Part shown: positions 23,717-37,167 of the stretch, one piece after another | How the letters are laid out: each line of letters begins with the position of its first letter | Position numbering within the stretch: position 1 is the stretch's first letter | Source: Phytophthora colocasiae | Lineage: Eukaryota; Oomycota; Peronosporomycetes; Peronosporales; Peronosporaceae | Reading direction: 5' to 3' | Assembly: GCA_018806915.1 (NCBI GenBank) | Contig: JAGKQI010000033.1 | Span: forward strand, 1 to 64,000 | DNA: 64,000 nt | The notes under the pieces: generated by a model | The model's database searches: none | What the model saw: only the letters and a program-made list of their open reading frames with translations | Told to the model about the DNA's origin: nothing | Position numbers and translations under genes: made by a program

Positions 23717-24274
23717 CTTTTACCAAACAAACTTTTTTTACGCCACCAAACTTTTTACCACTCCCACCTACCTACAGTACCTGCTTGCTCGTTCCAGCGC
23801 CCAACTCGAGTCACCGACACGAGGCTAGATAGACCCTCCTGATTCCGCGGTGTCTTCAGGCGCTGAGGTTATAAGTGGAATACGATTGCAGACCGCGATG
23901 TCCGCGACAGAATGGCCGATGCGTCGGGTGCGCCAGAGCTATATCCACCAGGACACCGATCCATCGAAGACACGTCGCTGGGACGCTGGACAGACACCCA
24001 CCCCACCCCACACCATACGAGGCACACTCGGTGATCCAGGAAACTGATGCAAGTAGATGTATGTGTCCAATGCATGCTGTAGTTCGAGTCGGTCGGCACG
24101 ACCTGTGTGGGTGTGTGGTGTGATGTTGTGTGTGGACACGGTCGTGTGTAAGTGTAAGTGTATGTATGTATATGTATTATCTGGCGTGGTTTGGCGTGGT
24201 TTGAGCGTATGAGGAGCGTGCTGTGTGGGTTGGCACAGAGCGCGTCGATTGGCGTGTGGTTTGGGTTTTCATCT

Positions 24275-24347
24275 GGGCGCTTAGCTCAAATGGTAGAGCG
24301 CCCGCTTCGCATGCGGGAGGTAGGGGGATCGATACCCCCAGTGTCCA
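24275..24347 (+). tRNA. tRNA-Ala(CGC), unit 12
   Basis: Consensus tRNA, T5; the upstream TG tract is two bases shorter. Next copy at +639. Confidence 0.94.
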
Positions 24348-24913
24348 CTTTTTACCAAACAAACATTTTTTACGCCACCAAACTTTTTACCACTCCCACC
24401 TACCTACAGTACCTGCTTGCTCGTTCCAGCGCCCAACTCGAGTCACCGACACGAGGCTAGATAGACCCTCCTGATTCCGCGGTGTCTTCAGGCGCTGAGG
24501 TTATAAGTGGAATACGATTGCAGACCGCGATGTCCGCGACAGAATGGCCGATGCGTCGGGTGCGCCAGAGCTATATCCACCAGGACACCGATCCATCGAA
24601 GACACGTCGCTGGGACGCTGGACAGATACCCACCCCACACCATACCACACCATACGAGGCACACTCGGTGATCCAGGAAACTGATGCAAGTAGATGTATG
24701 TGTCCAATGCATGCTGTAGTTCGAGTCGGTCGGCACGACCTGTGTGGGTGTGTGGTGTGATGTTGTGTGTGGACACGGTCGTGTGTAAGTGTAAGTGTAT
24801 GTGTATGTATATGTATTATCTGGCGTGGTTTGGCGTGGTTTGAGCGTATGAGGAGCGTGCTGTGTGGGTTGGCACAGAGCGCGTCGATTGGCGTGTGGTT
24901 TGGGTTTTCATCT

Positions 24914-24986
24914 GGGCGCTTAGCTCAAATGGTAGAGCGCCCGCTTCGCATGCGGGAGGTAGGGGGATCGATACCCCCAGTGTCCA
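24914..24986 (+). tRNA. tRNA-Ala(CGC), unit 13
   Basis: Consensus tRNA, but only T3 follows directly; the downstream T7 run is the first usable terminator. Next copy at +637. Confidence 0.93.
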
Positions 24987-25550
24987 CTTTACCAAACAAA
25001 CATTTTTTTACGCCACCAAACTTCTTACCACTCCCACCTACCTACAGTACCTGCTTGCTCGTTCCAGCGCCCAACTCGAGTCACCGACACGAGGCTAGAT
25101 AGACCCTCCTGATTCCGCGGTGTCTTCAGGCGCTGAGGTTATAAGTGGAATACGATTGCAGACCGCGATGTCCGCGACAGAATGGCCGATGCGTCGGGTG
25201 CGCCAGAGCTATATCCACCAGGACACCGATCCATCGAAGACACGTCGCTGGGACGCTGGACAGATACCCACCCCACACCATACCACACCATACGAGGCAC
25301 ACTCGGTGATCCAGGAAACTGATGCAAGTAGATGTATGTGTCCAATGCATGCTGTAGTTCGGGTCGGTCGGCACGACCTGTGTGGGTGTGTGTGTGTGAT
25401 GTTGTGTGGACACGGTCGTGTGTAAGTGTAAGTGTATGTGTATGTATATGTATTATCTGGCGTGGTTTGGCGTGGTTTGAGCGTATGAGGAGCGTGCTGT
25501 GTGGGTTGGCACAGAGCGCGTCGATTGGCGTGTGGTTTGGGTTTTCATCT

Positions 25551-25621
25551 GGGCGCTTAGCTCAAATGGTAGAGCGCCCGCTTCGCATGCGGGAGGTAGG
25601 GGATCGATACCCCAGTGTCCA
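25551..25621 (+). tRNA. tRNA-Ala(CGC), unit 14
   Basis: 71 nt, T-stem G4/C4 with T4 and a short second T-run. Upstream spacer has TGTGTGTGTGATG form. Next copy at +638. Confidence 0.9.
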
Positions 25622-26188
25622 CTTTTACCAAACAAACATTTTTACGCCACCAAACTTTTTACCACTCCCACCTACCTACAGTACCTGCTTGCTCGTTCCA
25701 GCGCCCAACTCGAGTCACCGACACGAGGCTAGATAGACCCTCCTGATTCCGCGGTGTCTTCAGGCGCTGAGGTTATAAGTGGAATACGATTGCAGACCGC
25801 GATGTCCGCGACAGAATGGCCGATGCGTCGGGTGCGCCAGAGCTATATCCACCAGGACACCGATCCATCGAAGACACGTCGCTGGGACGCTGGACAGATA
25901 CCCACCCCACACCATACCACACCATACGAGGCACACTCGGTGATCCAGGAAACTGATGCAAGTAGATGTATGTGTCCAATGCATGCTGTAGTTCGAGTCG
26001 GTCGGTACTTTGACTTGTGTGGGTGTGTGGTGTGATGTTGTGTGTGGACACGGTCGTGTGTAAGTGTAAGTGTATGTGTATGTATATGTATTATCTGGCG
26101 TGGTTTGGCGTGGTTTGAGCGTATGAGGAGCGTGCTGTGTGGGTTGGCACAGAGCGCGTCGATTGGCGTGTGGTTTGGGTTTTCATCT

Positions 26189-26259
26189 GGGCGCTTAGCT
26201 CAAATGGTAGAGCGCCCGCTTCGCATGCGGGAGGTAGGGGATCGATACCCCAGTGTCCA
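26189..26259 (+). tRNA. tRNA-Ala(CGC), unit 15
   Basis: 71 nt, G4/C4, T4. The upstream spacer carries GGTACTTTGACTT in place of GGCACGACC. Next copy at +628. Confidence 0.9.
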
Positions 26260-26816
26260 CTTTTACCAAACAAACATTTTTACGCCACCAAACTTTTTAC
26301 CACTCCCACCTACCTACAGTACCTGCTTGCTCGTTCCAGCGCCCAACTCGAGTCACCGACACGAGGCTAGATAGACCCTCCTGATTCCGCGGTGTCTTCA
26401 GGCGCTGAGGTTATAAGTGGAATACGATTGCAGACCGCGATGTCCGCGACAGAATGGCCGATGCGTCGGGTGCGCCAGAGCTATATCCACCAGGACACCG
26501 ATCCATCGAAGACACGTCGCTGGGACGCTGGACAGACACCCACCCCACCCCACACCATACGAGGCACACTCGGTGATCCAGGAAACTGATGCAAGTAGAT
26601 GTATGTGTCCAATGCATGCTGTAGTTCGAGTCGGTCGGCACGACCTGTGTGGGTGTGTGGTGTGATGTTGTGTGTGGACACGGTCGTGTAAGTGTAAGTG
26701 TATGTGTATGTATATGTATTATCTGGCGTGGTTTGGCGTGGTTTGAGCGTATGAGGAGCGTGCTGTGTGGGTTGGCACAGAGCGCGTCGATTGGCGTGTG
26801 GTTTGGGTTTTCATCT

Positions 26817-26887
26817 GGGCGCTTAGCTCAAATGGTAGAGCGCCCGCTTCGCATGCGGGAGGTAGGGGATCGATACCCCAGTGTCCA
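26817..26887 (+). tRNA. tRNA-Ala(CGC), unit 16
   Basis: 71 nt, G4/C4 but T5 after the gene; next copy at +636. Confidence 0.9.
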
Positions 26888-27452
26888 CTTTTTACCAAAC
26901 AAATATTTTTTACGCCACCAAACTTTTTACCACTCCCACCTACCTACAGTACCTGCTTGCTCGTTCCAGCGCCCAACTCGAGTCACCGACACGAGGCTAG
27001 ATAGACCCTCCTGATTCCGCGGTGTCTTCAGGCGCTGAGGTTATAAGTGGAATACGATTGCAGACCGCGATGTCCGCGACAGAATGGCCGATGCGTCGGG
27101 TGCGCCAGAGCTATATCCACCAGGACACCGATCCATCGAAGACACGTCGCTGGGACGCTGGACAGATACACCACCCCACCATACCACACCATACGAGGCA
27201 CACTCGGTGATCCAGGAAACTGATGCAAGTAGATGTATGTGTCCAATGCATGCTGTAGTTCGAGTCGGACGGCACGACCTGTGTGTGTGTGTGGTGTGAT
27301 GTTGTGTGTGGACACGGTCGTGTGTAAGTGTAAGTGTATGTGTATGTATATGTATTATCTGGCGTGGTTTGGCGTGGTTTGAGCGTATGAGGAGCGTGCT
27401 GTGTGGGTTGGCACAGAGCGCGTCGATTGGCGTGTGGTTTGGGTTTTCATCT

Positions 27453-27523
27453 GGGCGCTTAGCTCAAATGGTAGAGCGCCCGCTTCGCATGCGGGAGGTA
27501 GGGGATCGATACCCCAGTGTCCA
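27453..27523 (+). tRNA. tRNA-Ala(CGC), unit 17
   Basis: 71 nt, G4/C4; terminator interrupted (CTTCTTT); next copy at +639. Confidence 0.9.
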
Positions 27524-28091
27524 CTTCTTTACCAAACAAACATTTTTTTACGCCACCAAACTTTTTACCACTCCCACCTACCTACAGTACCTGCTTGCTC
27601 GTTCCAGCGCCCAACTCGAGTCACCGACACGAGGCTAGATAGACCCTCCTGATTCCGCGGTGTCTTCAGGCGCTGAGGTTATAAGTGGAATACGATTGCA
27701 GACCGCGATGTCCGCGACAGAATGGCCGATGCGTCGGGTGCGCCAGAGCTATATCCACCAGGACACCGATCCATCGAAGACACGTCGCTGGGACGCTGGA
27801 CAGATACCCACCCCACACCATACCACACCATACGAGGCACACTCGGTGATCCAGGAAACTGATGCAAGTAGATGTATGTGTCCAATGCATGCTGTAGTTC
27901 GAGTCGGTCGGCACGACCTGTGTGGGTGTGTGGTGTGATGTTGTGTGTGGACACGGTCGTGTGTAAGTGTAAGTGTATGTGTATGTATATGTATTATCTG
28001 GCGTGGTTTGGCGTGGTTTGAGCGTATGAGGAGCGTGCTGTGTGGGTTGGCACAGAGCGCGTCGATTGGCGTGTGGTTTGGGTTTTCATCT

Positions 28092-28164
28092 GGGCGCTTA
28101 GCTCAAATGGTAGAGCGCCCGCTTCGCATGCGGGAGGTAGGGGGATCGATACCCCCAGTGTCCA
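28092..28164 (+). tRNA. tRNA-Ala(CGC), unit 18
   Basis: Consensus tRNA; the proximal terminator is broken by a G (TTTGTA). Next copy at +639. Confidence 0.93.
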
Positions 28165-28730
28165 CTTTGTACCAAACAAACATTTTTTACGCCACCAAAC
28201 TTTTTACCACTCCCACCTACCTACAGTACCTGCTTGCTCGTTCCAGCGCCCAACTCGAGTCACCGACACGAGGCTAGATAGACCCTCCTGATTCCGCGGT
28301 GTCTTCAGGCGCTGAGGTTATAAGTGGAATACGATTGCAGACCGCGATGTCCGCGACAGAATGGCCGATGCGTCGGGTGCGCCAGAGCTATATCCACCAG
28401 GACACCGATCCATCGAAGACACGTCGCTGGGACGCTGGACAGATACCCACCCCACACCATACCACACCATACGAGGCACACTCGGTGATCCAGGAAACTG
28501 ATGCAAGTAGATGTATGTGTCCAATGCATGCTGTAGTTCGAGTCGGTCGGCACGACCTGTGTGGGTGTGTGGTGTGATGTTGTGTGTGGACACGGTCGTG
28601 TGTAAGTGTAAGTGTATGTGTATGTATATGTATTATCTGGCGTGGTTTGGCGTGGTTTGAGCGTATGAGGAGCGTGCTGTGTGGGTTGGCACAGAGCGCG
28701 TCGATTGGCGTGTGGTTTGGGTTTTCATCT

Positions 28731-28803
28731 GGGCGCTTAGCTCAAATGGTAGAGCGCCCGCTTCGCATGCGGGAGGTAGGGGGATCGATACCCCCAGTGT
28801 CCA
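28731..28803 (+). tRNA. tRNA-Ala(CGC), unit 19
   Basis: Consensus tRNA, T5; the next unit's TG tract has one extra AAGTGT. Next copy at +646. Confidence 0.94.
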
Positions 28804-29376
28804 CTTTTTACCAAACAAACATTTTTTTACGCCACCAAACTTTTTACCACTCCCACCTACCTACAGTACCTGCTTGCTCGTTCCAGCGCCCAACTCGAGT
28901 CACCGACACGAGGCTAGATAGACCCTCCTGATTCCGCGGTGTCTTCAGGCGCTGAGGTTATAAGTGGAATACGATTGCAGACCGCGATGTCCGCGACAGA
29001 ATGGCCGATGCGTCGGGTGCGCCAGAGCTATATCCACCAGGACACCGATCCATCGAAGACACGTCGCTGGGACGCTGGACAGATACCCACCCCACACCAT
29101 ACCACACCATACGAGGCACACTCGGTGATCCAGGAAACTGATGCAAGTAGATGTATGTGTCCAATGCATGCTGTAGTTCGAGTCGGTCGGCACGACCTGT
29201 GTGGGTGTGTGGTGTGATGTTGTGTGTGGACACGGTCGTGTGTAAGTGTAAGTGTAAGTGTATGTGTATGTATATGTATTATCTGGCGTGGTTTGGCGTG
29301 GTTTGAGCGTATGAGGAGCGTGCTGTGTGGGTTGGCACAGAGCGCGTCGATTGGCGTGTGGTTTGGGTTTTCATCT

Positions 29377-29449
29377 GGGCGCTTAGCTCAAATGGTAGAG
29401 CGCCCGCTTCGCATGCGGGAGGTAGGGGGATCGATACCCCCAGTGTCCA
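29377..29449 (+). tRNA. tRNA-Ala(CGC), unit 20
   Basis: Consensus tRNA, T5. First unit with the GCTCGTTCCAG duplication (with an extra T) downstream; next copy at +653, the longest period. Confidence 0.94.
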
Positions 29450-30029
29450 CTTTTTACCAAACAAACATTTTTTTACGCCACCAAACTTTTTACCACTCCC
29501 ACCTACCTACAGTACCTGCTTGCTCGTTTCCAGGCTCGTTCCAGCGCCCAACTCGAGTCACCGACACGAGGCTAGATAGACCCTCCTGATTCCGCGGTGT
29601 CTTCAGGCGCTGAGGTTATAAGTGGAATACGATTGCAGACCGCGATGTCCGCGACAGAATGGCCGATGCGTCGGGTGCGCCAGAGCTATATCCACCAGGA
29701 CACCGATCCATCGAAGACACGTCGCTGGGACGCTGGACAGATACCCACCCCACACCATACCACACCATACGAGGCACACTCGGTGATCCAGGAAACTGAT
29801 GCAAGTAGATGTATGTGTCCAATGCATGCTGTAGTTCGAGTCGGTCGGCACGACATGTGTGAGTGTGTGGTGTGATGTTGTTATGTGGACACGGTCGTGT
29901 GTAAGTGTAAGTGTATGTGTATGTATATGTATTATCTGGCGTGGTTTGGCGTGGTTTGAGCGTATGAGGAGCGTGCTGTGTGGGTTGGCACAGAGCGCGT
30001 CGATTGGCGTGTGGTTTGGGTTTTCATCT

Positions 30030-30100
30030 GGGCGCTTAGCTCAAATGGTAGAGCGCCCGCTTCGCATGCGGGAGGTAGGGGATCGATACCCCAGTGTCCA
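30030..30100 (+). tRNA. tRNA-Ala(CGC), unit 21
   Basis: 71 nt, G4/C4, T4; downstream duplication variant CCAGAGCTCGTTCC. Next copy at +647. Confidence 0.9.
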
Positions 30101-30676
30101 CTTTTACCAAACAAACATTTTTTACGCCACCAAACTTTTACCACTCCCACCTACCTACAGTACCTGCTTGCTCGTTCCAGAGCTCGTTCCAGCGCCCAAC
30201 TCGAGTCACCGACACGAGGCTAGATAGACCCTCCTGATTCCGCGGTGTCTTCAGGCGCTGAGGTTATAAGTGGAATACGATTGCAGACCGCGATGTCCGC
30301 GACAGAATGGCCGATGCGTCGGGTGCGCCAGAGCTATATCCACCAGGACACCGATCCATCGAAGACACGTCGCTGGGACGCTGGACAGATACCCACCCCA
30401 CACCATACCACACCATACGAGGCACACTCGGTGATCCAGGAAACTGATGCAAGTAGATGTATGTGTCCAATGCATGCTGTAGTTCGAGTCGGTCGGCACG
30501 ACCTGTGTGGGTGTGTGGTGTGATGTTGTGTGTGGACACGGTCGTGTGTAAGTGTAAGTGTATGTGTATGTATATGTATTATCTGGCGTGGTTTGGCGTG
30601 GTTTGAGCGTATGAGGAGCGTGCTGTGTGGGTTGGCACAGAGCGCGTCGATTGGCGTGTGGTTTGGGTTTTCATCT

Positions 30677-30749
30677 GGGCGCTTAGCTCAAATGGTAGAG
30701 CGCCCGCTTCGCATGCGGGAGGTAGGGGGATCGATACCCCCAGTGTCCA
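30677..30749 (+). tRNA. tRNA-Ala(CGC), unit 22
   Basis: Consensus tRNA, T5, no downstream duplication, short-form CCCC spacer. Next copy at +641. Confidence 0.94.
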
Positions 30750-31317
30750 CTTTTTACCAAACAAACATTTTTTTACGCCACCAAACTTCTTACCACTCCC
30801 ACCTACCTACAGTACCTGCTTGCTCGTTCCAGCGCCCAACTCGAGTCACCGACACGAGGCTAGATAGACCCTCCTGATTCCGCGGTGTCTTCAGGCGCTG
30901 AGGTTATAAGTGGAATACGATTGCAGACCGCGATGTCCGCGACAGAATGGCCGATGCGTCGGGTGCGCCAGAGCTATATCCACCAGGACACCGATCCATC
31001 GAAGACACGTCGCTGGGACGCTGGACAGACACCCACCCCACCCCACACCATACGAGGCACACTCGGTGATCCAGGAAACTGATGCAAGTAGATGTATGTG
31101 TCCAATGCATGCTGTAGTTCGAGTCGGTCGGCACGACCTGTGTGGGTGTGTGGTGTGATGTTGTGTGTGGACACGGTCGTGTGTAAGTGTAAGTGTAAGT
31201 GTATGTGTATGTATATGTATTATCTGGCGTGGTTTGGCGTGGTTTGAGCGTATGAGGAGCGTGCTGTGTGGGTTGGCACAGAGCGCGTCGATTGGCGTGT
31301 GGTTTGGGTTTTCATCT

Positions 31318-31390
31318 GGGCGCTTAGCTCAAATGGTAGAGCGCCCGCTTCGCATGCGGGAGGTAGGGGGATCGATACCCCCAGTGTCCA
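31318..31390 (+). tRNA. tRNA-Ala(CGC), unit 23
   Basis: Consensus tRNA, T5, with the GCTCGTTCCAG duplication downstream; next copy at +649. Confidence 0.94.
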
Positions 31391-31966
31391 CTTTTTACCA
31401 AACAAACATTTTTTTACGCCACCAAACTTTTTACCACTCCCACCTACCTACAGTACCTGCTTGCTCGTTCCAGGCTCGTTCCAGCGCCCAACTCGAGTCA
31501 CCGACACGAGGCTAGATAGACCCTCCTGATTCCGCGGTGTCTTCAGGCGCTGAGGTTATAAGTGGAATACGATTGCAGACCGCGATGTCCGCGACAGAAT
31601 GGCCGATGCGTCGGGTGCGCCAGAGCTATATCCACCAGGACACCGATCCATCGAAGACACGTCGCTGGGACGCTGGACAGATACCCACCCCACACCATAC
31701 CACACCATACGAGGCACACTCGGTGATCCAGGAAACTGATGCAAGTAGATGTATGTGTCCAATGCATGCTGTAGTTCGAGTCGGTCGGCACGACCTGTGT
31801 GGGTGTGTGGTGTGATGTTGTGTGTGGACACGGTCGTGTAAGTGTAAGTGTATGTGTATGTATATGTATTATCTGGCGTGGTTTGGCGTGGTTTGAGCGT
31901 ATGAGGAGCGTGCTGTGTGGGTTGGCACAGAGCGCGTCGATTGGCGTGTGGTTTGGGTTTTCATCT

Positions 31967-32037
31967 GGGCGCTTAGCTCAAATGGTAGAGCGCCCGCTTC
32001 GCATGCGGGAGGTAGGGGATCGATACCCCAGTGTCCA
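31967..32037 (+). tRNA. tRNA-Ala(CGC), unit 24
   Basis: 71 nt, G4/C4, T4; the downstream TG tract is trimmed, giving a 628-bp period. Confidence 0.9.
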
Positions 32038-32594
32038 CTTTTACCAAACAAACATTTTTTACGCCACCAAACTTTTACCACTCCCACCTACCTACAGTAC
32101 CTGCTTGCTCGTTCCAGCGCCCAACTCGAGTCACCGACACGAGGCTAGATAGACCCTCCTGATTCCGCGGTGTCTTCAGGCGCTGAGGTTATAAGTGGAA
32201 TACGATTGCAGACCGCGATGTCCGCGACAGAATGGCCGATGCGTCGGGTGCGCCAGAGCTATATCCACCAGGACACCGATCCATCGAAGACACGTCGCTG
32301 GGACGCTGGACAGATACCCACCCCACACCATACCACACCATACGAGGCACACTCGGTGATCCAGGAAACTGATGCAAGTAGATGTATGTGTCCAATGCAT
32401 GCTGTAGTTCGAGTCGGTCGGCACGACCTGTGTGGGGGTGTGGTGTGATGTGTGGACACGGTCGTGTGTAAGTGTAAGTGTATGTATGTATATGTATTAT
32501 CTGGCGTGGTTTGGCGTGGTTTGAGCGTATGAGGAGCGTGCTGTGTGGGTTGGCACAGAGCGCGTCGATTGGCGTGTGGTTTGGGTTTTCATCT

Positions 32595-32665
32595 GGGCGC
32601 TTAGCTCAAATGGTAGAGCGCCCGCTTCGCATGCGGGGGGTAGGGGATCGATACCCCAGTGTCCA
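32595..32665 (+). tRNA. tRNA-Ala(CGC), unit 25
   Basis: 71 nt, G4/C4, T4; variable loop GGGTA instead of AGGTA. Next copy at +635. Confidence 0.89.
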
Positions 32666-33229
32666 CTTTTACCAAACAAACATTTTTTACGCCACCAAAC
32701 TTTTACCACTCCCACCTACCTACAGTACCTGCTTGCTCGTTCCAGCGCCCAACTCGAGTCACCGACACGAGGCTAGATAGACCCTCCTGATTCCGCGGTG
32801 TCTTCAGGCGCTGAGGTTATAAGTGGAATACGATTGCAGACCGCGATGTCCGCGACAGAATGGCCGATGCGTCGGGTGCGCCAGAGCTATATCCACCAGG
32901 ACACCGATCCATCGAAGACACGTCGCTGGGACGCTGGACAGATACCCAACCCACACCATACCACACCATACGAGGCACACTCGGTGATCCAGGAAACTGA
33001 TGCAAGTAGATGTATGTGTCCAATGCATGCTGTAGTTCGAGTCGGTCGGCACGACCTGTGTGGGTGTGTGGTGTGATGTTGTGTGTGGACACGGTCGTGT
33101 GTAAGTGTAAGTGTATGTGTATGTATATGTATTATCTGGCGTGGTTTGGCGTGGTTTGAGCGTATGAGGAGCGTGCTGTGGGTTGGCACAGAGCGCGTCG
33201 ATTGGCGTGTGTGGTTTGGGTTTTCATCT

Positions 33230-33300
33230 GGGCGCTTAGCTCAAATGGTAGAGCGCCCGCTTCGCATGCGGGAGGTAGGGGATCGATACCCCAGTGTCCA
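33230..33300 (+). tRNA. tRNA-Ala(CGC), unit 26
   Basis: 71 nt, G4/C4, T4; the 5' flank has GTGTGTGG and lost a TG in GCTGTGGG. Next copy at +636. Confidence 0.9.
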
Positions 33301-33865
33301 CTTTTACCAAAACAAACATTTTTTACGCCACCAAACTTTTACCACTCCCACCTACCTACAGTACCTGCTTGCTCGTTCCAGCGCCCAACTCGAGTCACCG
33401 ACACGAGGCTAGATAGACCCTCCTGATTCCGCGGTGTCTTCAGGCGCTGAGGTTATAAGTGGAATACGATTGCAGACCGCGATGTCCGCGACAGAATGGC
33501 CGATGCGTCGGGTGCGCCAGAGCTATATCCACCAGGACACCGATCCATCGAAGACACGTCGCTGGGACGCTGGACAGATACCCACCCCACACCATACCAC
33601 ACCATACGAGGCACACTCGGTGATCCAGGAAACTGATGCAAGTAGATGTATGTGTCCAATGCATGCTGTAGTTCGAGTCGGTCGGCACGACCTGTGTGGG
33701 TGTGTGGTGTGATGTTGTGTGTGGACACGGTCGTGTGTAAGTGTAAGTGTATGTGTATGTATATGTATTATCTGGCGTGGTTTGGCGTGGTTTGAGCGTA
33801 TGAGGAGCGTGCTGTGTGGGTTGGCACAGAGCGCGTCGATTGGCGTGTGGTTTGGGTTTTCATCT

Positions 33866-33938
33866 GGGCGCTTAGCTCAAATGGTAGAGCGCCCGCTTCG
33901 CATGCGGGAGGTAGGGGGATCGATACCCCCAGTGTCCA
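33866..33938 (+). tRNA. tRNA-Ala(CGC), unit 27
   Basis: Consensus tRNA, T5, downstream 11-bp duplication; next copy at +651. Confidence 0.94.
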
Positions 33939-34516
33939 CTTTTTACCAAACAAACATTTTTTTACGCCACCAAACTTTTTACCACTCCCACCTACCTACA
34001 GTACCTGCTTGCTCGTTCCAGGCTCGTTCCAGCGCCCAACTCGAGTCACCGACACGAGGCTAGATAGACCCTCCTGATTCCGCGGTGTCTTCAGGCGCTG
34101 AGGTTATAAGTGGAATACGATTGCAGACCGCGATGTCCGCGACAGAATGGCCGATGCGTCGGGTGCGCCAGAGCTATATCCACCAGGACACCGATCCATC
34201 GAAGACACGTCGCTGGGACGCTGGACAGATACCCACCCCACACCACACCATACCATACGAGGCACACTCGGTGATCCAGGAAACTGATGCAAGTAGATGT
34301 ATGTGTCCAATGCATGCTGTAGTTCGAGTCGGTCGGCACGACCTGTGTGGGTGTGTGGTGTGATGTTGTGTGTGGACACGGTCGTGTGTAAGTGTAAGTA
34401 TATGTGTATGTATATGTATTATCTGGCGTGGTTTGGCGTGGTTTGAGCGTATGAGGAGCGTGCTGTGTGGGTTGGCACAGAGCGCGTCGATTGGCGTGTG
34501 GTTTGGGTTTTCATCT

Positions 34517-34589
34517 GGGCGCTTAGCTCAAATGGTAGAGCGCCCGCTTCGCATGCGGGAGGTAGGGGGATCGATACCCCCAGTGTCCA
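34517..34589 (+). tRNA. tRNA-Ala(CGC), unit 28
   Basis: Consensus tRNA, T5, downstream duplication; next copy at +647. Confidence 0.94.
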
Positions 34590-35163
34590 CTTTTTACCAA
34601 ACAAACATTTTTTTACGCCACCAAACTTTTTACCACTCCCACCTACCTACAGTACCTGCTTGCTCGTTCCAGGCTCGTTCCAGCGCCCAACTCGAGTCAC
34701 CGACACGAGGCTAGATAGACCCTCCTGATTCCGCGGTGTCTTCAGGCGCTGAGGTTATAAGTGGAATACGATTGCAGACCGCGATGTCCGCGACAGAATG
34801 GCCGATGCGTCGGGTGCGCCAGAGCTATATCCACCAGGACACCGATCCATCGAAGACACGTCGCTGGGACGCTGGACAGATACCCACCCCACACCATACC
34901 ACACCATACGAGGCACACTCGGTGATCCAGGAAACTGATGCAAGTAGATGTATGTGTCCAATGCATGCTGTAGTTCGAGTCGGTCGGCACGACCTGTGTG
35001 GGTGTGGTGTGATGTTGTGTGGACACGGTCGTGTGTAAGTGTAAGTGTATGTGTATGTATATGTATTATCTGGCGTGGTTTGGCGTGGTTTGAGCGTATG
35101 AGGAGCGTGCTGTGTGGGTTGGCACAGAGCGCGTCGATTGGCGTGTGGTTTGGGTTTTCATCT

Positions 35164-35233
35164 GGGCGCTTAGCTCAAATGGTAGAGCGCCCGCTTCGCA
35201 TGCGGGAAGGGGGATCGATACCCCCAGTGTCCA
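35164..35233 (+). tRNA. tRNA-Ala(CGC), unit 29, short variable loop
   Basis: 70 nt: GGT is missing so the variable loop shrinks to two bases (AA) before the G5/C5 T-stem, which should strain the fold. T5, downstream duplication; next copy at +644. Confidence 0.82.
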
Positions 35234-35807
35234 CTTTTTACCAAACAAACATTTTTACGCCACCAAACTTTTACCACTCCCACCTACCTACAGTACCTGC
35301 TTGCTCGTTCCAGGCTCGTTCCAGCGCCCAACTCGAGTCACCGACACGAGGCTAGATAGACCCTCCTGATTCCGCGGTGTCTTCAGGCGCTGAGGTTATA
35401 AGTGGAATACGATTGCAGACCGCGATGTCCGCGACAGAATGGCCGATGCGTCGGGTGCGCCAGAGCTATATCCACCAGGACACCGATCCATCGAAGACAC
35501 GTCGCTGGGACGCTGGACAGATACCCACCCCACACCATACCACACCATACGAGGCACACTCGGTGATCCAGGAAACTGATGCAAGTAGATGTATGTGTCC
35601 AATGCATGCTGTAGTTCGAGTCGGTCGGCACGACCTGTGTGGAGTGTGTGGTGTGATGTTGTGTGTGGACACGGTCGTGTAAGTGTAAGTGTATGTGTAT
35701 GTATATGTATTATCTGGCGTGGTTTGGCGTGGTTTGAGCGTATGAGGAGCGTGCTGTGTGGGTTGGCACAGAGCGCGTCGATTGGCGTGTGGTTTGGGTT
35801 TTCATCT

Positions 35808-35878
35808 GGGCGCTTAGCTCAAATGGTAGAGCGCCCGCTTCGCATGCGGGAGGTAGGGGATCGATACCCCAGTGTCCA
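35808..35878 (+). tRNA. tRNA-Ala(CGC), unit 30
   Basis: 71 nt, G4/C4, T4, downstream duplication; next copy at +648. Confidence 0.9.
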
Positions 35879-36455
35879 CTTTTACCAAACAAACATTTTT
35901 TTACGCCACCAAACTTTTTACCACTCCCACCTACCTACAGTACCTGCTTGCTCGTTCCAGGCTCGTTCCAGCGCCCAACTCGAGTCACCGACACGAGGCT
36001 AGATAGACCCTCCTGATTCCGCGGTGTCTTCAGGCGCTGAGGTTATAAGTGGAATACGATTGCAGACCGCGATGTCCGCGACAGAATGGCCGATGCGTCG
36101 GGTGCGCCAGAGCTATATCCACCAGGACACCGATCCATCGAAGACACGTCGCTGGGACGCTGGACAGATACCCACCCCACACCACACCATACCATACGAG
36201 GCACACTCGGTGATCCAGAAAACTGATGCAAGTAGATGTATGTGTCCAATGCATGCTGTAGTTCGAGTCGGTCGGCACGACCTGTGTGGGTGTGTGGTGT
36301 GATGTTGTGTGTGGACACGGTCGTGTGTAAGTGTAAGTGTATGTGTATGTATATGTATTATCTGGCGTGGTTTGGCGTGGTTTGAGCGTATGAGGAGCGT
36401 GCTGTGTGGGTTGGCACAGAGCGCGTCGATTGGCGTGTGGTTTGGGTTTTCATCT

Positions 36456-36526
36456 GGGCGCTTAGCTCAAATGGTAGAGCGCCCGCTTCGCATGCGGGAG
36501 GTAGGGGATCGATACCCCAGTGTCCA
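36456..36526 (+). tRNA. tRNA-Ala(CGC), unit 31
   Basis: 71 nt, G4/C4, T4; downstream has a rearranged GCTTGCTCGTTGCTCGTTCC. Next copy at +639. Confidence 0.9.
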
Positions 36527-37094
36527 CTTTTACCAAACAAACATTTTTACGCCACCAAACTTTTTACCACTCCCACCTACCTACAGTACCGCTTGCTCGT
36601 TGCTCGTTCCAGCGCCCAACTCGAGTCACCGACACGAGGCTAGATAGACCCTCCTGATTCCGCGGTGTCTTCAGGCGCTGAGGTTATAAGTGGAATACGA
36701 TTGCAGACCGCGATGTCCGCGACAGAATGGCCGATGCGTCGGGTGCGCCAGAGCTATATCCACCAGGACACCGATCCATCGAAGACACGTCGCTGGGACG
36801 CTGGACAGATACCCACCCCACACCATACCACACCATACGAGGCACACTCGGTGATCCAGGAAACTGATGCAAGTAGATGTATGTGTCCAATGCATGCTGT
36901 AGTTCGAGTCGGTCGGCACGACCTGTGTGGGTGTGTGGTGTGATGTTGTGTGGACACGGTCGTGTGTAAGTGTAAGTGTATGTGTATGTATATGTATTAT
37001 CTGGCGTGGTTTGGCGTGGTTTGAGCGTATGAGGAGCGTGCTGTGTGGGTTGGCACAGAGCGCGTCGATTGGCGTGTGGTTTGGGTTTTCATCT

Positions 37095-37167
37095 GGGCGC
37101 TTAGCTCAAATGGTAGAGCGCCCGCTTCGCATGCGGGAGGTAGGGTACTCGATACCCCCAGTGTCCA
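37095..37167 (+). tRNA. tRNA-Ala(CGC)-like, unit 32, T-arm mutated
   Basis: T-stem 5' strand is GGGTA facing CCCCC and the loop starts C rather than A, so two of five T-stem pairs are lost. T5, downstream duplication; next copy at +651. Confidence 0.82.
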